Source: an uncultured Parabacteroides sp.
GTDB taxonomy: Bacteria; Bacteroidota; Bacteroidia; Bacteroidales; Tannerellaceae
Reading direction: 5' to 3'
Assembly: GCA_900552465.1 (NCBI GenBank)
Contig: URZO01000058.1
Location: 1 to 27,770, forward strand
Length of the DNA stretch: 27,770 bases
Translations under genes and position numbers: made by a program
The notes under the pieces: generated by a model
The model's input: only the letters and a program-made list of their open reading frames with translations
Told to the model about the DNA's origin: nothing
The model's database searches: none
In this document: positions 15,123 through 22,785 of the stretch, piece after piece
Numbering within the stretch: position 1 is the first letter of the stretch
How the letters are laid out: each line of letters starts with the position of its first letter

Positions 15123-15563
15123 ATGAATGCAGAATACCATAAATATGTTCCGAGAGATATCTTTATCTCCTTCGTCGGACGGGAAGCGCTGGAAGAAGAA
15201 CGCTGGTTGGGGGCGGGAGGAGGAATCGTATACAATAAGCATACGGGAAATGAGTTTCTCGATGTCTTTGCCGCCCTGGTTCACCATTATATGAATCATA
15301 ATACAGCTTTTTACGCCAGGATATTGGGAGTGACGAGACAGGAATTGTCGGGTTGCCTTAAAGTTCTTTCCGGATTGACGGCTGACGAATGGATCGAGGC
15401 CTATCTCTGGTTGGCCATTCGCGACGTCTTGCTCAATACGGATTGGAAGTTGGGGGAAATTGCCGGCAAGATGGGATACAGTTCCGTGAAAACCTTCAGC
15501 CGCGCCTTCATCGAGCGGGTCAAAATTCCGCCTACTGTCTGGCGCCGGAAATATAAGACGTAA
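15123..15563 (+). CDS. Small AraC-type transcription regulator
   Basis: A 146-residue protein that is almost entirely an AraC/XylS DNA-binding domain (about residues 45-146). The first helix-turn-helix is near 65-91 (ARILGVTRQELSGCLKVLSG). The second, at 110-143, has the family signature 'I-A-x-x-x-G-Y/F-x-x-x-x-x-F-x-R-x-F' (IAGKMGYSSVKTFSRAFIERV, then PPTVWRRK). The first 44 residues are too short for a sugar-binding domain, so an effector, if any, is not obvious. It lies 40 nt after the eight-site AACGAAT array, which makes autoregulation through that array a natural hypothesis, though AraC-family sites are usually direct rather than inverted. It ends 1 nt from the convergent toxin-remnant gene. 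Confidence 0.85.
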   Translation: MNAEYHKYVPRDIFISFVGREALEEERWLGAGGGIVYNKHTGNEFLDVFAALVHHYMNHNTAFYARILGVTRQELSGCLKVLSGLTADEWIEAYLWLAIRDVLLNTDWKLGEIAGKMGYSSVKTFSRAFIERVKIPPTVWRRKYKT

Positions 15564-15564
15564 A

Positions 15565-15717
15565 TCATTCTCTATACAGATAGCTGTGGCAGGCGTCATA
15601 GATGCGTTTCATCTTTTTGGAGATGGTTTCTTTGTCAAGTGTGATATGTAGACGTTTGGACGCTTCATAGAAATCCATTATGGCGTCATGGACGGCTTGG
15701 TCAATAATTACCTCCAT
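15565..15717 (-). pseudogene. Internally deleted RelE/ParE-like toxin remnant
   Basis: A 50-codon frame, too short for the usual cutoffs, starting with ATG at 15717. The N-terminal about 38 residues (MEVIIDQAVHDAIMDFYEAS...) resemble the start of RelE/ParE-family toxins of Bacteroidetes. The last residues, YDACHSYLYRE, resemble the conserved C-terminal end of that group ('hDavHSlLY'). The central roughly 50 residues expected between them (the catalytic beta-sheet) are missing, with the frame kept. It lies 6 nt after the 60-residue antitoxin-like gene and shares its promoter. I infer an inactivated toxin retained beside its antitoxin. The alternative is a genuine small protein of unknown function. 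Confidence 0.5.
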
Positions 15718-15723
15718 GCGATA

Positions 15724-15906
15724 TTATCTTTTATAGTCTTGGTGAATCTTTTCAAATAGGATTCTTTTCGATTCTTCTAAAAGCATGCCGGTTTTCAGGG
15801 CCTCTTCCCGTGACATAAAGGGGAGGGCCGTATGATAGACGGCATCCGGTTCGCGGGCGGATGAACAGACCGGAGGCGGTGTTTGATATGTTTTTTGCTT
15901 CTTCAT
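15724..15906 (-). CDS. Small protein, antitoxin-like partner of the toxin remnant
   Basis: A 60-residue protein I do not recognise by family. It has a basic start (MKKQK), a proline-rich, probably unstructured N-terminal third (YQTPPPVCSS), then a predicted helix rich in charged residues (MSREEALKTGMLLEESKRILFEKIHQDYKR). This layout, together with an excellent promoter and a tiny toxin-like frame 6 nt downstream, fits the antitoxin of a type II toxin-antitoxin pair. No DNA-binding motif is evident. It is convergent to the AraC-type gene. Confidence 0.55.
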   Translation of the reverse strand: MKKQKTYQTPPPVCSSAREPDAVYHTALPFMSREEALKTGMLLEESKRILFEKIHQDYKR

Positions 15907-15926
15907 ACGAGATTTTCTTTATGGTT

Positions 15927-15957
15927 CAAAGGTAGGTCTTTTTCATTTCAATTCAAA
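15927..15957 (-). promoter_or_regulatory. Promoter of the antitoxin-like gene
   Basis: Read on the minus strand, TTTG (15957-15954), a 19-nt spacer and TACCTTTG (15934-15927) match the Bacteroidetes -33/-7 consensus exactly. The start codon is 20 nt downstream. It is the best consensus promoter in the window. Confidence 0.8.
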
Positions 15958-15962
15958 GGGCC

Positions 15963-16412
15963 TTAAAACATCCCCTGTACCTTGTAGACAAATTCCATCC
16001 AGACCCAATAGCGGATCGCCTTTCCGAGGAACATCGAGATCGCGACGATCCAGATATTGGCACGGAGGAAACCGAGCGCTACGGCTATGAAATCGCCGAT
16101 ACCGGGGAGGAAGACGAAGAAGCCCATCCAGGAACCTTTCCCTTTTATCCAGTTCTGTACTTTTTCGAGTTTGGCTGCATCCAGCTTCAGGTATTTCTCT
16201 ATCCACTCGACCTTTCCCAGCATGCCTAACCAGTAACAGCTCATGCCTCCCAGGAAATTACCTAATGTGGCCGCAATCATACAGGGCCAGTAGGCCGAGC
16301 CTGCCAGAAGTACGCCGGTCAGGACCACCTCGCTGCTGAACGGCAGGATGGTCGCGGCCAGAAACGAGGCGATAAACACGCCTATATATCCGTATTCTAT
16401 AAGAAATTCCAT
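15963..16412 (-). CDS. DedA/YqaA-like (SNARE-associated) membrane protein
   Basis: A 149-residue polytopic inner-membrane protein of the SNARE-associated/DedA superfamily, closest in size to YqaA. The pattern is a hydrophobic start (EFLIEYGYIGVFIASFLAATILPFSSEVVL), a central NFLGGMSCYWLGMLGK segment, a re-entrant-like motif with FVFLPGIGDFIAVALGFLR, and a final TM helix. DedA-family proteins are linked to lipid scrambling and membrane homeostasis; the substrate here is unknown. I choose the ATG at 16412 because the longer open frame (to 16529) adds 39 Cys-rich residues read from the overlapping upstream gene. The start overlaps the end of the preceding membrane-protein gene by 16 nt, implying coupling. 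Confidence 0.8.
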   Translation of the reverse strand: MEFLIEYGYIGVFIASFLAATILPFSSEVVLTGVLLAGSAYWPCMIAATLGNFLGGMSCYWLGMLGKVEWIEKYLKLDAAKLEKVQNWIKGKGSWMGFFVFLPGIGDFIAVALGFLRANIWIVAISMFLGKAIRYWVWMEFVYKVQGMF

Positions 16413-17410
16413 AAACGAATGAATAAGGTGGCAATCAAGAATGCCACAGTTACATAAAACGACCAGAAAACAATCCGCTTTCGCGTTACCGTAAAGAAAT
16501 GTGCAATCAGGATGGAAGCAGGTACACAAGCCGTTTCCAGAAATTCTTCCGAGACTTGCTCATAAAAGAAATAAAGGCTGAAAGCCCACACCGACATCGC
16601 AATCAGGAACGCAAGAAACTGGCGTGAACGCAATGAATCCTCCGTATCGTGCATCACAATGTTCAGGGACGCGACAACCGTCAGGATGGCGATAGCAATA
16701 ATACTGATCCAGTCTATCAGCACAATCCCGTCCGTAGCCAGCAGGTGCATCTTGAAAAGCGTATGGAAAGGAATGGTGAACGGCGTAAAATCCCGTTGCC
16801 ATACGCACCAGCCCAGCAGGAACCAATACACGGTAGCGACGCCGAGCAGGGACGCCATGAACGTACGCGGTGTCAGCGAACGGAAGTTGTACATCCCTAA
16901 CCAGAACAGGGGCAGGAACCAGAGCAGATGAATCCAGAGCAGGCTGCCGATACCGATCAGCAGGGCGGCGCTGTAGGCTTTCTCCCTCGCCTCCGGATCA
17001 TGATAGGAGGTGAATAGCTGGTAAATCGCCAGGATCAGGCAGAAAACGCCGACCGATGTAGACTTAAGCGGGAAGAAATCCGGATTCGTGCTGATAAACA
17101 GGATATAGAACAGGAATGGCAGCATTGTCTTTTCCCTGATCAGCGCCAACACATAATTGGCGCGATGGAGCAGGAAAGCCCCGCCTGTCATCAACAGCAT
17201 TCCGATGATATAGGTGAATGCTTTACCGGGCAATACCTGGCAGATCGCATTCCAGAGAGGAGTAGCCGAAACCTCGGCATAGACAGGATAGCCTACGGAA
17301 TACAAATAGCTCACTACCCAGCAGACCATGCACGCCAACAGAACCGGAACAAAGGTCTGTGGCGCGGAAAAGTCGAACCGACGGGTGTATTTATTGTATG
17401 CTACTCTCAT
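16397..17410 (-). CDS. Polytopic inner-membrane protein, unknown function
   Basis: A 337-residue protein with about eight to ten hydrophobic segments spread along its length, for example VPVLLACMVCWVVSYLYSVG, FLFYILFISTNPDFFPL, LLWIHLLWFLPLFWLGMYNF and IDWISIIAIAILTVVASLNI. The layout resembles uncharacterised Bacteroidetes membrane proteins (possibly DUF6427), but I cannot confirm a family. Short charged loops and no soluble domain suggest a transporter-like or integral scaffold role. It overlaps the DedA-like gene. It is separated from purD by 225 nt containing a palindromic repeat element, so cotranscription with purD is uncertain. Confidence 0.7.
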   Translation of the reverse strand: MRVAYNKYTRRFDFSAPQTFVPVLLACMVCWVVSYLYSVGYPVYAEVSATPLWNAICQVLPGKAFTYIIGMLLMTGGAFLLHRANYVLALIREKTMLPFLFYILFISTNPDFFPLKSTSVGVFCLILAIYQLFTSYHDPEAREKAYSAALLIGIGSLLWIHLLWFLPLFWLGMYNFRSLTPRTFMASLLGVATVYWFLLGWCVWQRDFTPFTIPFHTLFKMHLLATDGIVLIDWISIIAIAILTVVASLNIVMHDTEDSLRSRQFLAFLIAMSVWAFSLYFFYEQVSEEFLETACVPASILIAHFFTVTRKRIVFWSFYVTVAFLIATLFIRLWNFL

Positions 17411-17429
17411 GTTAGTTGAAATTAGATAG

Positions 17430-17620
17430 ATGATGATTTATCGGTGGGATTCGTGTTTGTGGTTATAGTGCCGGGAGTATCTGTTTCCCCTCTTGAGAGG
17501 GGATAAGGGGTGTGTTATCTTTTCTCTGTTTATCAAAGAAAATTTACACACCCCCTGCCCCCTCTCGAGAGGGGAAGGAGTTACCATCGGTTCATATAAA
17601 ATGCATCCATAAATCATCAT
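17430..17620. repeat. Nested palindromic (MITE/REP-like) element between purD and the membrane-protein gene
   Basis: An outer inverted repeat ATGATGATTTAT (17430-17441) and ATAAATCATCAT (17609-17620) encloses an inner imperfect palindrome at 17485-17576. The inner arms carry TTCCCCTCTTGAGAGGGG and CCCCTCTCGAGAGGGGAA, each itself a hairpin, with the related inner parts AAGGGGTGTGTTA and TACACACCCCCTG. C-rich 'CCCCTCTCGAGAGGGG' palindromes of this kind are, to my knowledge, widespread intergenic repeats in Bacteroidetes. Nothing else is seen in the gap 17411-17635. Confidence 0.75.
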
Positions 17621-17635
17621 TTAGCACAATGTTTA

Positions 17636-18907
17636 TTACAAATCGAATCCGATGTCGCTACGGAAATATTTCTTGTCGAAGTCGATGATCTTGGCACCGG
17701 CGAAGGATTTGGCGAGGGCTTCCTCCTTGTTGGCACCGTATGAGCTGACGGCGATAACACGGCCTCCGTTAGTGAGGATCTGTCCGTCGGCTGCCTTTGT
17801 GCCGGCATGGAAAACGATGTTTTCGGCCGGGACTTTATCCAGGCCGCTGATCACTTTGCCCTTTTCGTATGCTTCGGGGTAACCGCCGCTGACCAGCATA
17901 ACGGTCACGGCTGCACGCGGGTCGTGTGTCAGTGTGCGGCTTCCTAAGTTGCCTTCTGCAACGCCTTCCAGCAGTTCGACCAGGTCGCTCTGGATGCGGA
18001 GCATCACGACCTCCGTCTCCGGATCGCCCATACGGCAGTTATATTCGATCACCATCGGCTCGTTCTTCACATTGATCAGGCCGAGGAAGATGAAACCTTT
18101 GTAATCAATATTCTCTGCCTTCAACCCTTCTACGGTCGGGCGGATAATGCGCTCGTCTACCTTCCGCATAAACACATCGTCTGCGAAAGGAACAGGGGAA
18201 ACAGCTCCCATACCGCCTGTATTCAGGCCTGTATTGCCTTCGCCGATCCGCTTATAGTCTTTGGCAACCGGAAGTACCTTATAGTCTTTGCCGTCTGTCA
18301 TCACAAACACGGAACATTCGATACCGTCCAGGAACTCTTCGATGACAACTGTTTTGCTGGCATCGCCGAACATTCCGCCCAGCATGTCGCCCAGCTCTTT
18401 CTTCGCCTCTTCCAGTGTGTCGAGGATCAACACGCCTTTGCCGGCAGCCAGTCCGTCTGCTTTCAGCACGTATGGGGCTTGCAGTTCTTCGAGGAAAGCG
18501 TAGCCTTCTTCCAGATTTTCAGCCGAGATACTTTTATAGCGGGCGGTCGGGATGTGATGACGCATCATGAAAGCCTTGGCAAAATCCTTGCTGCCTTCTA
18601 ACTGCGCACCCTCTTTGGACGGGCCGATAACGGGAATAGCGGCCAGGGCTGCATCGTTTTTGAAGAAGTCATAAACTCCTTTTACCAACGGATCTTCCGG
18701 ACCTACCACTACCATATCGATATTGTTTGCCAAAGCAAACTCCTTGATAGCAGGGAAATCGTCTGCCTTGATGTTTACATTCGTACCCGCCAACGCTGTG
18801 CCGGCATTACCGGGAGCAATGAATAACTTGTCCACTTTCGGGCTTTGAGCAATCTTCCAGGCTATTGCGTGTTCGCGGCCGCCTGAGCCAAGTAATAAGA
18901 TGTTCAT
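17636..18907 (-). CDS. purD: Phosphoribosylamine-glycine ligase (GARS)
   Basis: A 423-residue ATP-grasp enzyme of de novo purine synthesis that joins 5-phosphoribosylamine and glycine to give GAR. Diagnostic sequences are NILLLGSGGREHA at the N-terminus, VVVGPEDPLVKG, the ATP-grasp lid YVLKADGLAAGKGV, GVIEEFLDG-type segments, LNTGGMGAVSPVPF and EYNCRMGDPETEVVM. Length is standard. I choose the ATG at 18907 (MNILLLGSGG) because it matches the family start; an in-frame TTG three codons upstream is unlikely. It begins 19 nt after the stop of the PtpA-like peptidase gene and is probably cotranscribed with it. Confidence 0.97.
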   Translation of the reverse strand: MNILLLGSGGREHAIAWKIAQSPKVDKLFIAPGNAGTALAGTNVNIKADDFPAIKEFALANNIDMVVVGPEDPLVKGVYDFFKNDAALAAIPVIGPSKEGAQLEGSKDFAKAFMMRHHIPTARYKSISAENLEEGYAFLEELQAPYVLKADGLAAGKGVLILDTLEEAKKELGDMLGGMFGDASKTVVIEEFLDGIECSVFVMTDGKDYKVLPVAKDYKRIGEGNTGLNTGGMGAVSPVPFADDVFMRKVDERIIRPTVEGLKAENIDYKGFIFLGLINVKNEPMVIEYNCRMGDPETEVVMLRIQSDLVELLEGVAEGNLGSRTLTHDPRAAVTVMLVSGGYPEAYEKGKVISGLDKVPAENIVFHAGTKAADGQILTNGGRVIAVSSYGANKEEALAKSFAGAKIIDFDKKYFRSDIGFDL

Positions 18908-18910
18908 ATT

Positions 18911-18935
18911 TCTCAATTCTTAATTTTCAATTCTT
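18911..18935. repeat. AATTGA spacer repeat at the peptidase stop codon
   Basis: TCTCAATTCTTAATTTTCAA and following bases repeat the AATTGA/AATTAA unit and supply the stop of the upstream (minus-strand) peptidase gene, read AAG-AAT-TGA. Confidence 0.65.
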
Positions 18936-21134
18936 CAAGTAATTGTCGAAGTACCGTGTTATTTTCTCATGCAGATGCGGGCGGTCTTTGCCGATCACAT
19001 TGTGCAGGTGACGGGGATAGACGAAGTAATCCGGATAGGTGTCTGCATCCACACAGGCTTTCAGGAAGCCGAGGCTGTGCTGCCAGACGACCACCGGATC
19101 GATATCTCCGTGAATCAACAACAGATGTCCTTTCAGGTTGCCGGCCTTCAGTTTCAGGTTGGCATTCTTATACCCTTCCGGATTGTCCTGCGGACGATCC
19201 ATATAACGTTCGCCATACATAATCTCGTAATTACTCCAGTCGATCACCGGACCGCCGGCAACGCCTACCTTAAACAGTTCCGGATAAGAACACATCAGGT
19301 TCGTTGTCATAAAGCCGCCATAGCTCCATCCGTGCACGCCGATGCGGTCTGCATCCACATAAGGAAGGGACTTCAGGAAGTCGACACCTTTCACCTGGTC
19401 CGCCATTTCGTTTACACCTAAGTTCCGGTGGATCACACTTTCAAAAGCATGCCCGCGATTGGCTGATCCACGGCTGTCGAGCGTAAAGATCACATATCCG
19501 CGTTGTGCCATGTAGATATCCCATCCGCCTACACCGTTCTTCCATCCGCCTGTTACCAACTGGGCGTGCGGACCGCCGTAGACATAGACGACGGTCGGAT
19601 ATTTCTTCGTTTCATCCAGTCCGATAGGTTTAACCAAGCGATAGTTCAGGTCGGTCACGCCGTCTGCCGCCTTGATCGTACCGGTGACGATCTCCGGCAT
19701 GGCATAACCCTCGTACGGGTCTTTTGCCTTCAACAACGTCCGCAGGGTTTCTCTCTTTTGCCCGTCGATAATCGAAATCTCACGTGGAATAGCGGGAGCG
19801 GAATAATTATCGATCAGATACTTGCCGGATGCGCTGAGTTGCGTATTGTGCACACCTTGCAAACCGCCCGAAGTCAGTTCGTAGGATGTCCCCTTTTTCA
19901 AATCCAACCGTGATGTCCCGACATATAAAGCATCTCCATAGCTGAAGGAACTGAGCCGCGCCGGCTTGGTAGAGGAGAAATACAAGGCTTTCCCTTTTGC
20001 ATCGAAGCCCAGTACATCCTTTACGACCCATTCGCCTTTCGTCAGCTGTTTCAGCAGTTTGCCATCCGTATTATATAGATACAGGTGGTTGTATCCGTCG
20101 CGTTCGCTCTGCCAGATAAACTGGTCCGGGTTGTTAGGAAGGAAAAGAACCGGATGTTGCGGTTCCACGTAGTGTTCATCCGTTTCGGTGAACAGGTCGG
20201 CTTCCTTTTCCCCTGTCAGGGCGGAATAGCGTACCAGATGCATCTCGTTCTGTTCCCGGTTCAGCTCGGCGATATAGATGCTTTTCTCATCCGGACTCCA
20301 AGCTATGTTGGTCAGGTATTTCTCTTTCGGCAATCCCGTTTTCAGCCAGACAGTCTTTCCAGTCTCCAGATTGTAGACACCGACCGTCACCTCATGGCTC
20401 TTCATGCCGGCCATCGGATATTTATGCGGTTCAGCCGTGGCACAGCGGGTTGTAATATTGACGAACGGATAGTCCGTAACCATGCTTTCGTCCATCCGGT
20501 AGAAAGCGAGAGCTGAACCGCCGGGCGACCAGAAAGTCCCCTTATGGATACCGAACTCGTTCTGGTGGACAGACTTTCCGCAGACGATACCGTCTGCCGT
20601 TTCATTCGTTACAATTCCGACAGTGTTGTCGGGCGAAAGAATCCGCAGGTTGTTCCCTTCCGTAAAAGCCAGATAGCCGTTAGCCGGACAGAAATCATAA
20701 TCCGCCCAGGAAGCATCCAGCTTATAGGTATTCAGAATCTTATTTTCCGCAAAATTGTAATGATAGCGATGACGCTTCGCATTGAATGCAAGCACGGGCT
20801 GATCCGGATAGGGAACCGAGAAGGAAGGCATACTTCCGACAGTCTGTTGTCCGGCTGCCGTAAGCGCGTCGTTCAGCTGCCTGCGGGTGAAGGCCACTTT
20901 CTCGTTCTTTGTCGATTCGCCGCTCATCATGCTGTCGCCTTTGACATACAGGTAAGTGTCTCCGCACCATTGCAACTGTTTCAGGTTACGGGGCACAAAA
21001 TGACTCTGTGTCTTTCCTCCCGGAATCAGGTCTTGCAGGGTGAATTGCTTATCTTGTCCCATCATCGACAACGGATTTATAAGTGCCAGGGCACAACATA
21101 TTGCTAACAGATTAATCTTCGAGATCATCGTCAT
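18927..21134 (-). CDS. Prolyl tripeptidyl peptidase-like S9 serine peptidase (PtpA/DPP-IV type)
   Basis: A 735-residue protein from the ATG at 21134 (733 from 21128) with signal peptide ISKINLLAICCALALINPLSMMGQ, a DPP-IV beta-propeller N-terminal part and an alpha/beta-hydrolase C-terminal domain. The triad is S604 in GWSYGGF, D679 in HGDIDPVVVW and H711 in RHLHNV. As I recall, Porphyromonas gingivalis PtpA uses Ser603/Asp678/His710 in 732 residues, so the match in length and position is very close. It removes tripeptides ending in proline or dipeptides from peptide N-termini in the periplasm. The start overlaps the end of the RNA methyltransferase gene. The frame stays open a further 400 nt upstream, but that segment is the methyltransferase tail in another frame, so I exclude it. 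Confidence 0.9.
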   Translation of the reverse strand: MTMISKINLLAICCALALINPLSMMGQDKQFTLQDLIPGGKTQSHFVPRNLKQLQWCGDTYLYVKGDSMMSGESTKNEKVAFTRRQLNDALTAAGQQTVGSMPSFSVPYPDQPVLAFNAKRHRYHYNFAENKILNTYKLDASWADYDFCPANGYLAFTEGNNLRILSPDNTVGIVTNETADGIVCGKSVHQNEFGIHKGTFWSPGGSALAFYRMDESMVTDYPFVNITTRCATAEPHKYPMAGMKSHEVTVGVYNLETGKTVWLKTGLPKEKYLTNIAWSPDEKSIYIAELNREQNEMHLVRYSALTGEKEADLFTETDEHYVEPQHPVLFLPNNPDQFIWQSERDGYNHLYLYNTDGKLLKQLTKGEWVVKDVLGFDAKGKALYFSSTKPARLSSFSYGDALYVGTSRLDLKKGTSYELTSGGLQGVHNTQLSASGKYLIDNYSAPAIPREISIIDGQKRETLRTLLKAKDPYEGYAMPEIVTGTIKAADGVTDLNYRLVKPIGLDETKKYPTVVYVYGGPHAQLVTGGWKNGVGGWDIYMAQRGYVIFTLDSRGSANRGHAFESVIHRNLGVNEMADQVKGVDFLKSLPYVDADRIGVHGWSYGGFMTTNLMCSYPELFKVGVAGGPVIDWSNYEIMYGERYMDRPQDNPEGYKNANLKLKAGNLKGHLLLIHGDIDPVVVWQHSLGFLKACVDADTYPDYFVYPRHLHNVIGKDRPHLHEKITRYFDNYLKN

Positions 21135-22734
21135 CTCTTTTTTTGAATGGTTTCCTGAATGATTGGTCTCCGAACTTCTTATCTCCGAATTTCCTGTCGC
21201 CAAATTTCTTGTCTCCAAACTTTTTATCCCCGAACTTCTTGTCCCCGAATTTCTTTTTGTCCCCAAAGACCTCATCATCTTTGAAACGTTTCTTGACAGG
21301 GCGTTTGGCAACGAAATCCTTACGAGCCGGGCGGCCATCCGCACGGTCGTCGCCAAAGTAACGCTTGCCGGGAACAAACGGTGCGCGCTCGCTGTCGTCC
21401 TCGGCATGTGCAGCCGCAAAACGGCGGTCGGGACGATCCAGGCGGTCAGTCTTGAAGTTCGGACGGGAAGGACGGTCTGATGAGCGATCGGAAGAACGGT
21501 CCGGACGGCGTTCGAAAGAGTGTTTGCCGGCAACATCCGGGCGTTCGAAACCCGACGGACCTGCTTCGCCTTCTTCGTTCAGCGCTTTTTTGTAGTCTTT
21601 AATCTTACCTTCAAATATATCGTAGCAGCGATATTCGCATTCCAGCGAACCGTTCATCAGCTTCATCTTCTCACTCGGTTTCAAGCCGATCTTATCGAAG
21701 CATTCGTCTTTGTAGCTCAGGATCCAGACTTTATATCCGGTAAACACATGTTTGATCCGTTCACCGATCATATTATACAGCCCTAACAGGTCACGGCTCG
21801 ATATACGTTCGCCGTAAGGCGGGTTTGTCACCATAATACCCGGATTCGGGGCTTCGGTACATTGCTGGAACGGCTGTACCTTCAGGTCGATATATTTCAT
21901 CAGGCCGGCACTGCGGATATTCTTTTCGGCAATCTCGATCGCTGCCGGGCTGATATCCGCGCCGTAGCATTTGAAAGTAAACTCGCGTTCCTGACTCTCG
22001 TCGTTATAGATACGGTCGAACAGTTCCTGGTCGAAGTCGATCCATTTCTCAAAAGCAAACTCTTTGCGGTGCACGCCCGGAGCGATATTCAGCGCAATCA
22101 TGGCAGCCTCGATCAGCAACGTACCGGAACCGCACATCGGATCGACGAAGTTGGATTCTCCTTTCCAGCCTGTTTTCAGGATCATGCCGGCAGCCAGCAC
22201 TTCGTTCAGCGGAGCTTCCGTCTGATCTACACGATAGCCGCGCTTATGCAGGCTCTCGCCCGAACTGTCGATAGACAGCGTGCAGTCGTTATGCGAGATA
22301 TGGATATTGATATACAGATCCGGATTATTCACGCGGACGGAAGGACGCTTCTGGTCTTTCTCCATAAAATAATCCACGATAGCATCTTTCGTACGATAGG
22401 CAACAAACTTGGAGTGATTGAAGTCTTCCGAGTAGATTACAGAGTCGATGGCGAAAGTCTTGTCTAGCGATATGTAGTTTTCCCATTTCACTTTCTTCAC
22501 CTCCTTGTACACGGTATCGGCGTCTTTAGCTTTAAAGTGATAGATCGGCTTCAGGATACGAAGCGCCGTGCGGCAACAGAAGTTGGCTTTGTAAAGCACT
22601 TCCTTATCTCCGGTAAAGGACACCATCCGGCGGCCAATTTGTATGTCGTTGGCACCTAAAGATAATAATTCGCCGGCCAGTATTTCTTCCAACCCGTAAA
22701 GGGTCTTGGCCACCATTTCAAAAGTCTCGCTCAT
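21112..22734 (-). CDS. RlmL-type 23S rRNA guanine-N2 methyltransferase with repetitive basic tail
   Basis: A 540-residue protein with an N-terminal THUMP-type RNA-binding region (about 1-160) and a SAM-dependent methyltransferase domain with DPMCGSGT (198-205), GADISPAAIEIAEKN (258-272) and the catalytic NPPY loop TNPPYGERI (303-311). It resembles the N-terminal half of RlmL, which makes m2G2445 in 23S rRNA; the actual target here is inferred. From about residue 388 comes a 150-residue low-complexity tail: D/R/S-rich (DRSSDRSSDRPSRP), then six tandem KFGDK-like pentapeptides (DNA 21164-21270), then an acidic end (DDDDLED). The tail is absent from typical RlmL and looks like a disordered RNA-binding extension. 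The last 23 nt overlap the peptidase gene. Confidence 0.85.
   Translation of the reverse strand: MSETFEMVAKTLYGLEEILAGELLSLGANDIQIGRRMVSFTGDKEVLYKANFCCRTALRILKPIYHFKAKDADTVYKEVKKVKWENYISLDKTFAIDSVIYSEDFNHSKFVAYRTKDAIVDYFMEKDQKRPSVRVNNPDLYINIHISHNDCTLSIDSSGESLHKRGYRVDQTEAPLNEVLAAGMILKTGWKGESNFVDPMCGSGTLLIEAAMIALNIAPGVHRKEFAFEKWIDFDQELFDRIYNDESQEREFTFKCYGADISPAAIEIAEKNIRSAGLMKYIDLKVQPFQQCTEAPNPGIMVTNPPYGERISSRDLLGLYNMIGERIKHVFTGYKVWILSYKDECFDKIGLKPSEKMKLMNGSLECEYRCYDIFEGKIKDYKKALNEEGEAGPSGFERPDVAGKHSFERRPDRSSDRSSDRPSRPNFKTDRLDRPDRRFAAAHAEDDSERAPFVPGKRYFGDDRADGRPARKDFVAKRPVKKRFKDDEVFGDKKKFGDKKFGDKKFGDKKFGDRKFGDKKFGDQSFRKPFKKRDDDDLED
21164..21270 (-). repeat. 15-bp coding repeats encoding KFGDK
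   Basis: Six adjacent copies of the pentapeptide KFGDK/R plus a divergent flanking VFGDK. Lys, Phe, Gly and Asp codons vary synonymously between copies (for example TCTCCGAAC, GTCGCCAAA, ATCCCCGAA on the plus strand), so the repeat is old and kept at protein level rather than a fresh slippage product. Confidence 0.8.
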
Positions 22735-22785
22735 TTTAAGTTGAAAGTTAACAATGATTGCTCATCGTTTATTAGTAATTCTATT

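Noticed and set aside
16413..16529. N-terminal extension of the DedA-like protein
   Set aside because: Cys-rich residues encoded inside the overlapping upstream gene. The ATG at 16412 gives the normal family start.
17438..17620. 60-codon minus-strand frame across the nested palindrome
   Set aside because: It translates only the repeat (LERGQGV...PLSPLKRGN). Such frames recur wherever this repeat lies and are not genes.
21135..21536. N-terminal 134-residue extension of the PtpA-like peptidase
   Set aside because: It is the methyltransferase low-complexity tail read in another frame. A proper signal peptide begins at 21134/21128.
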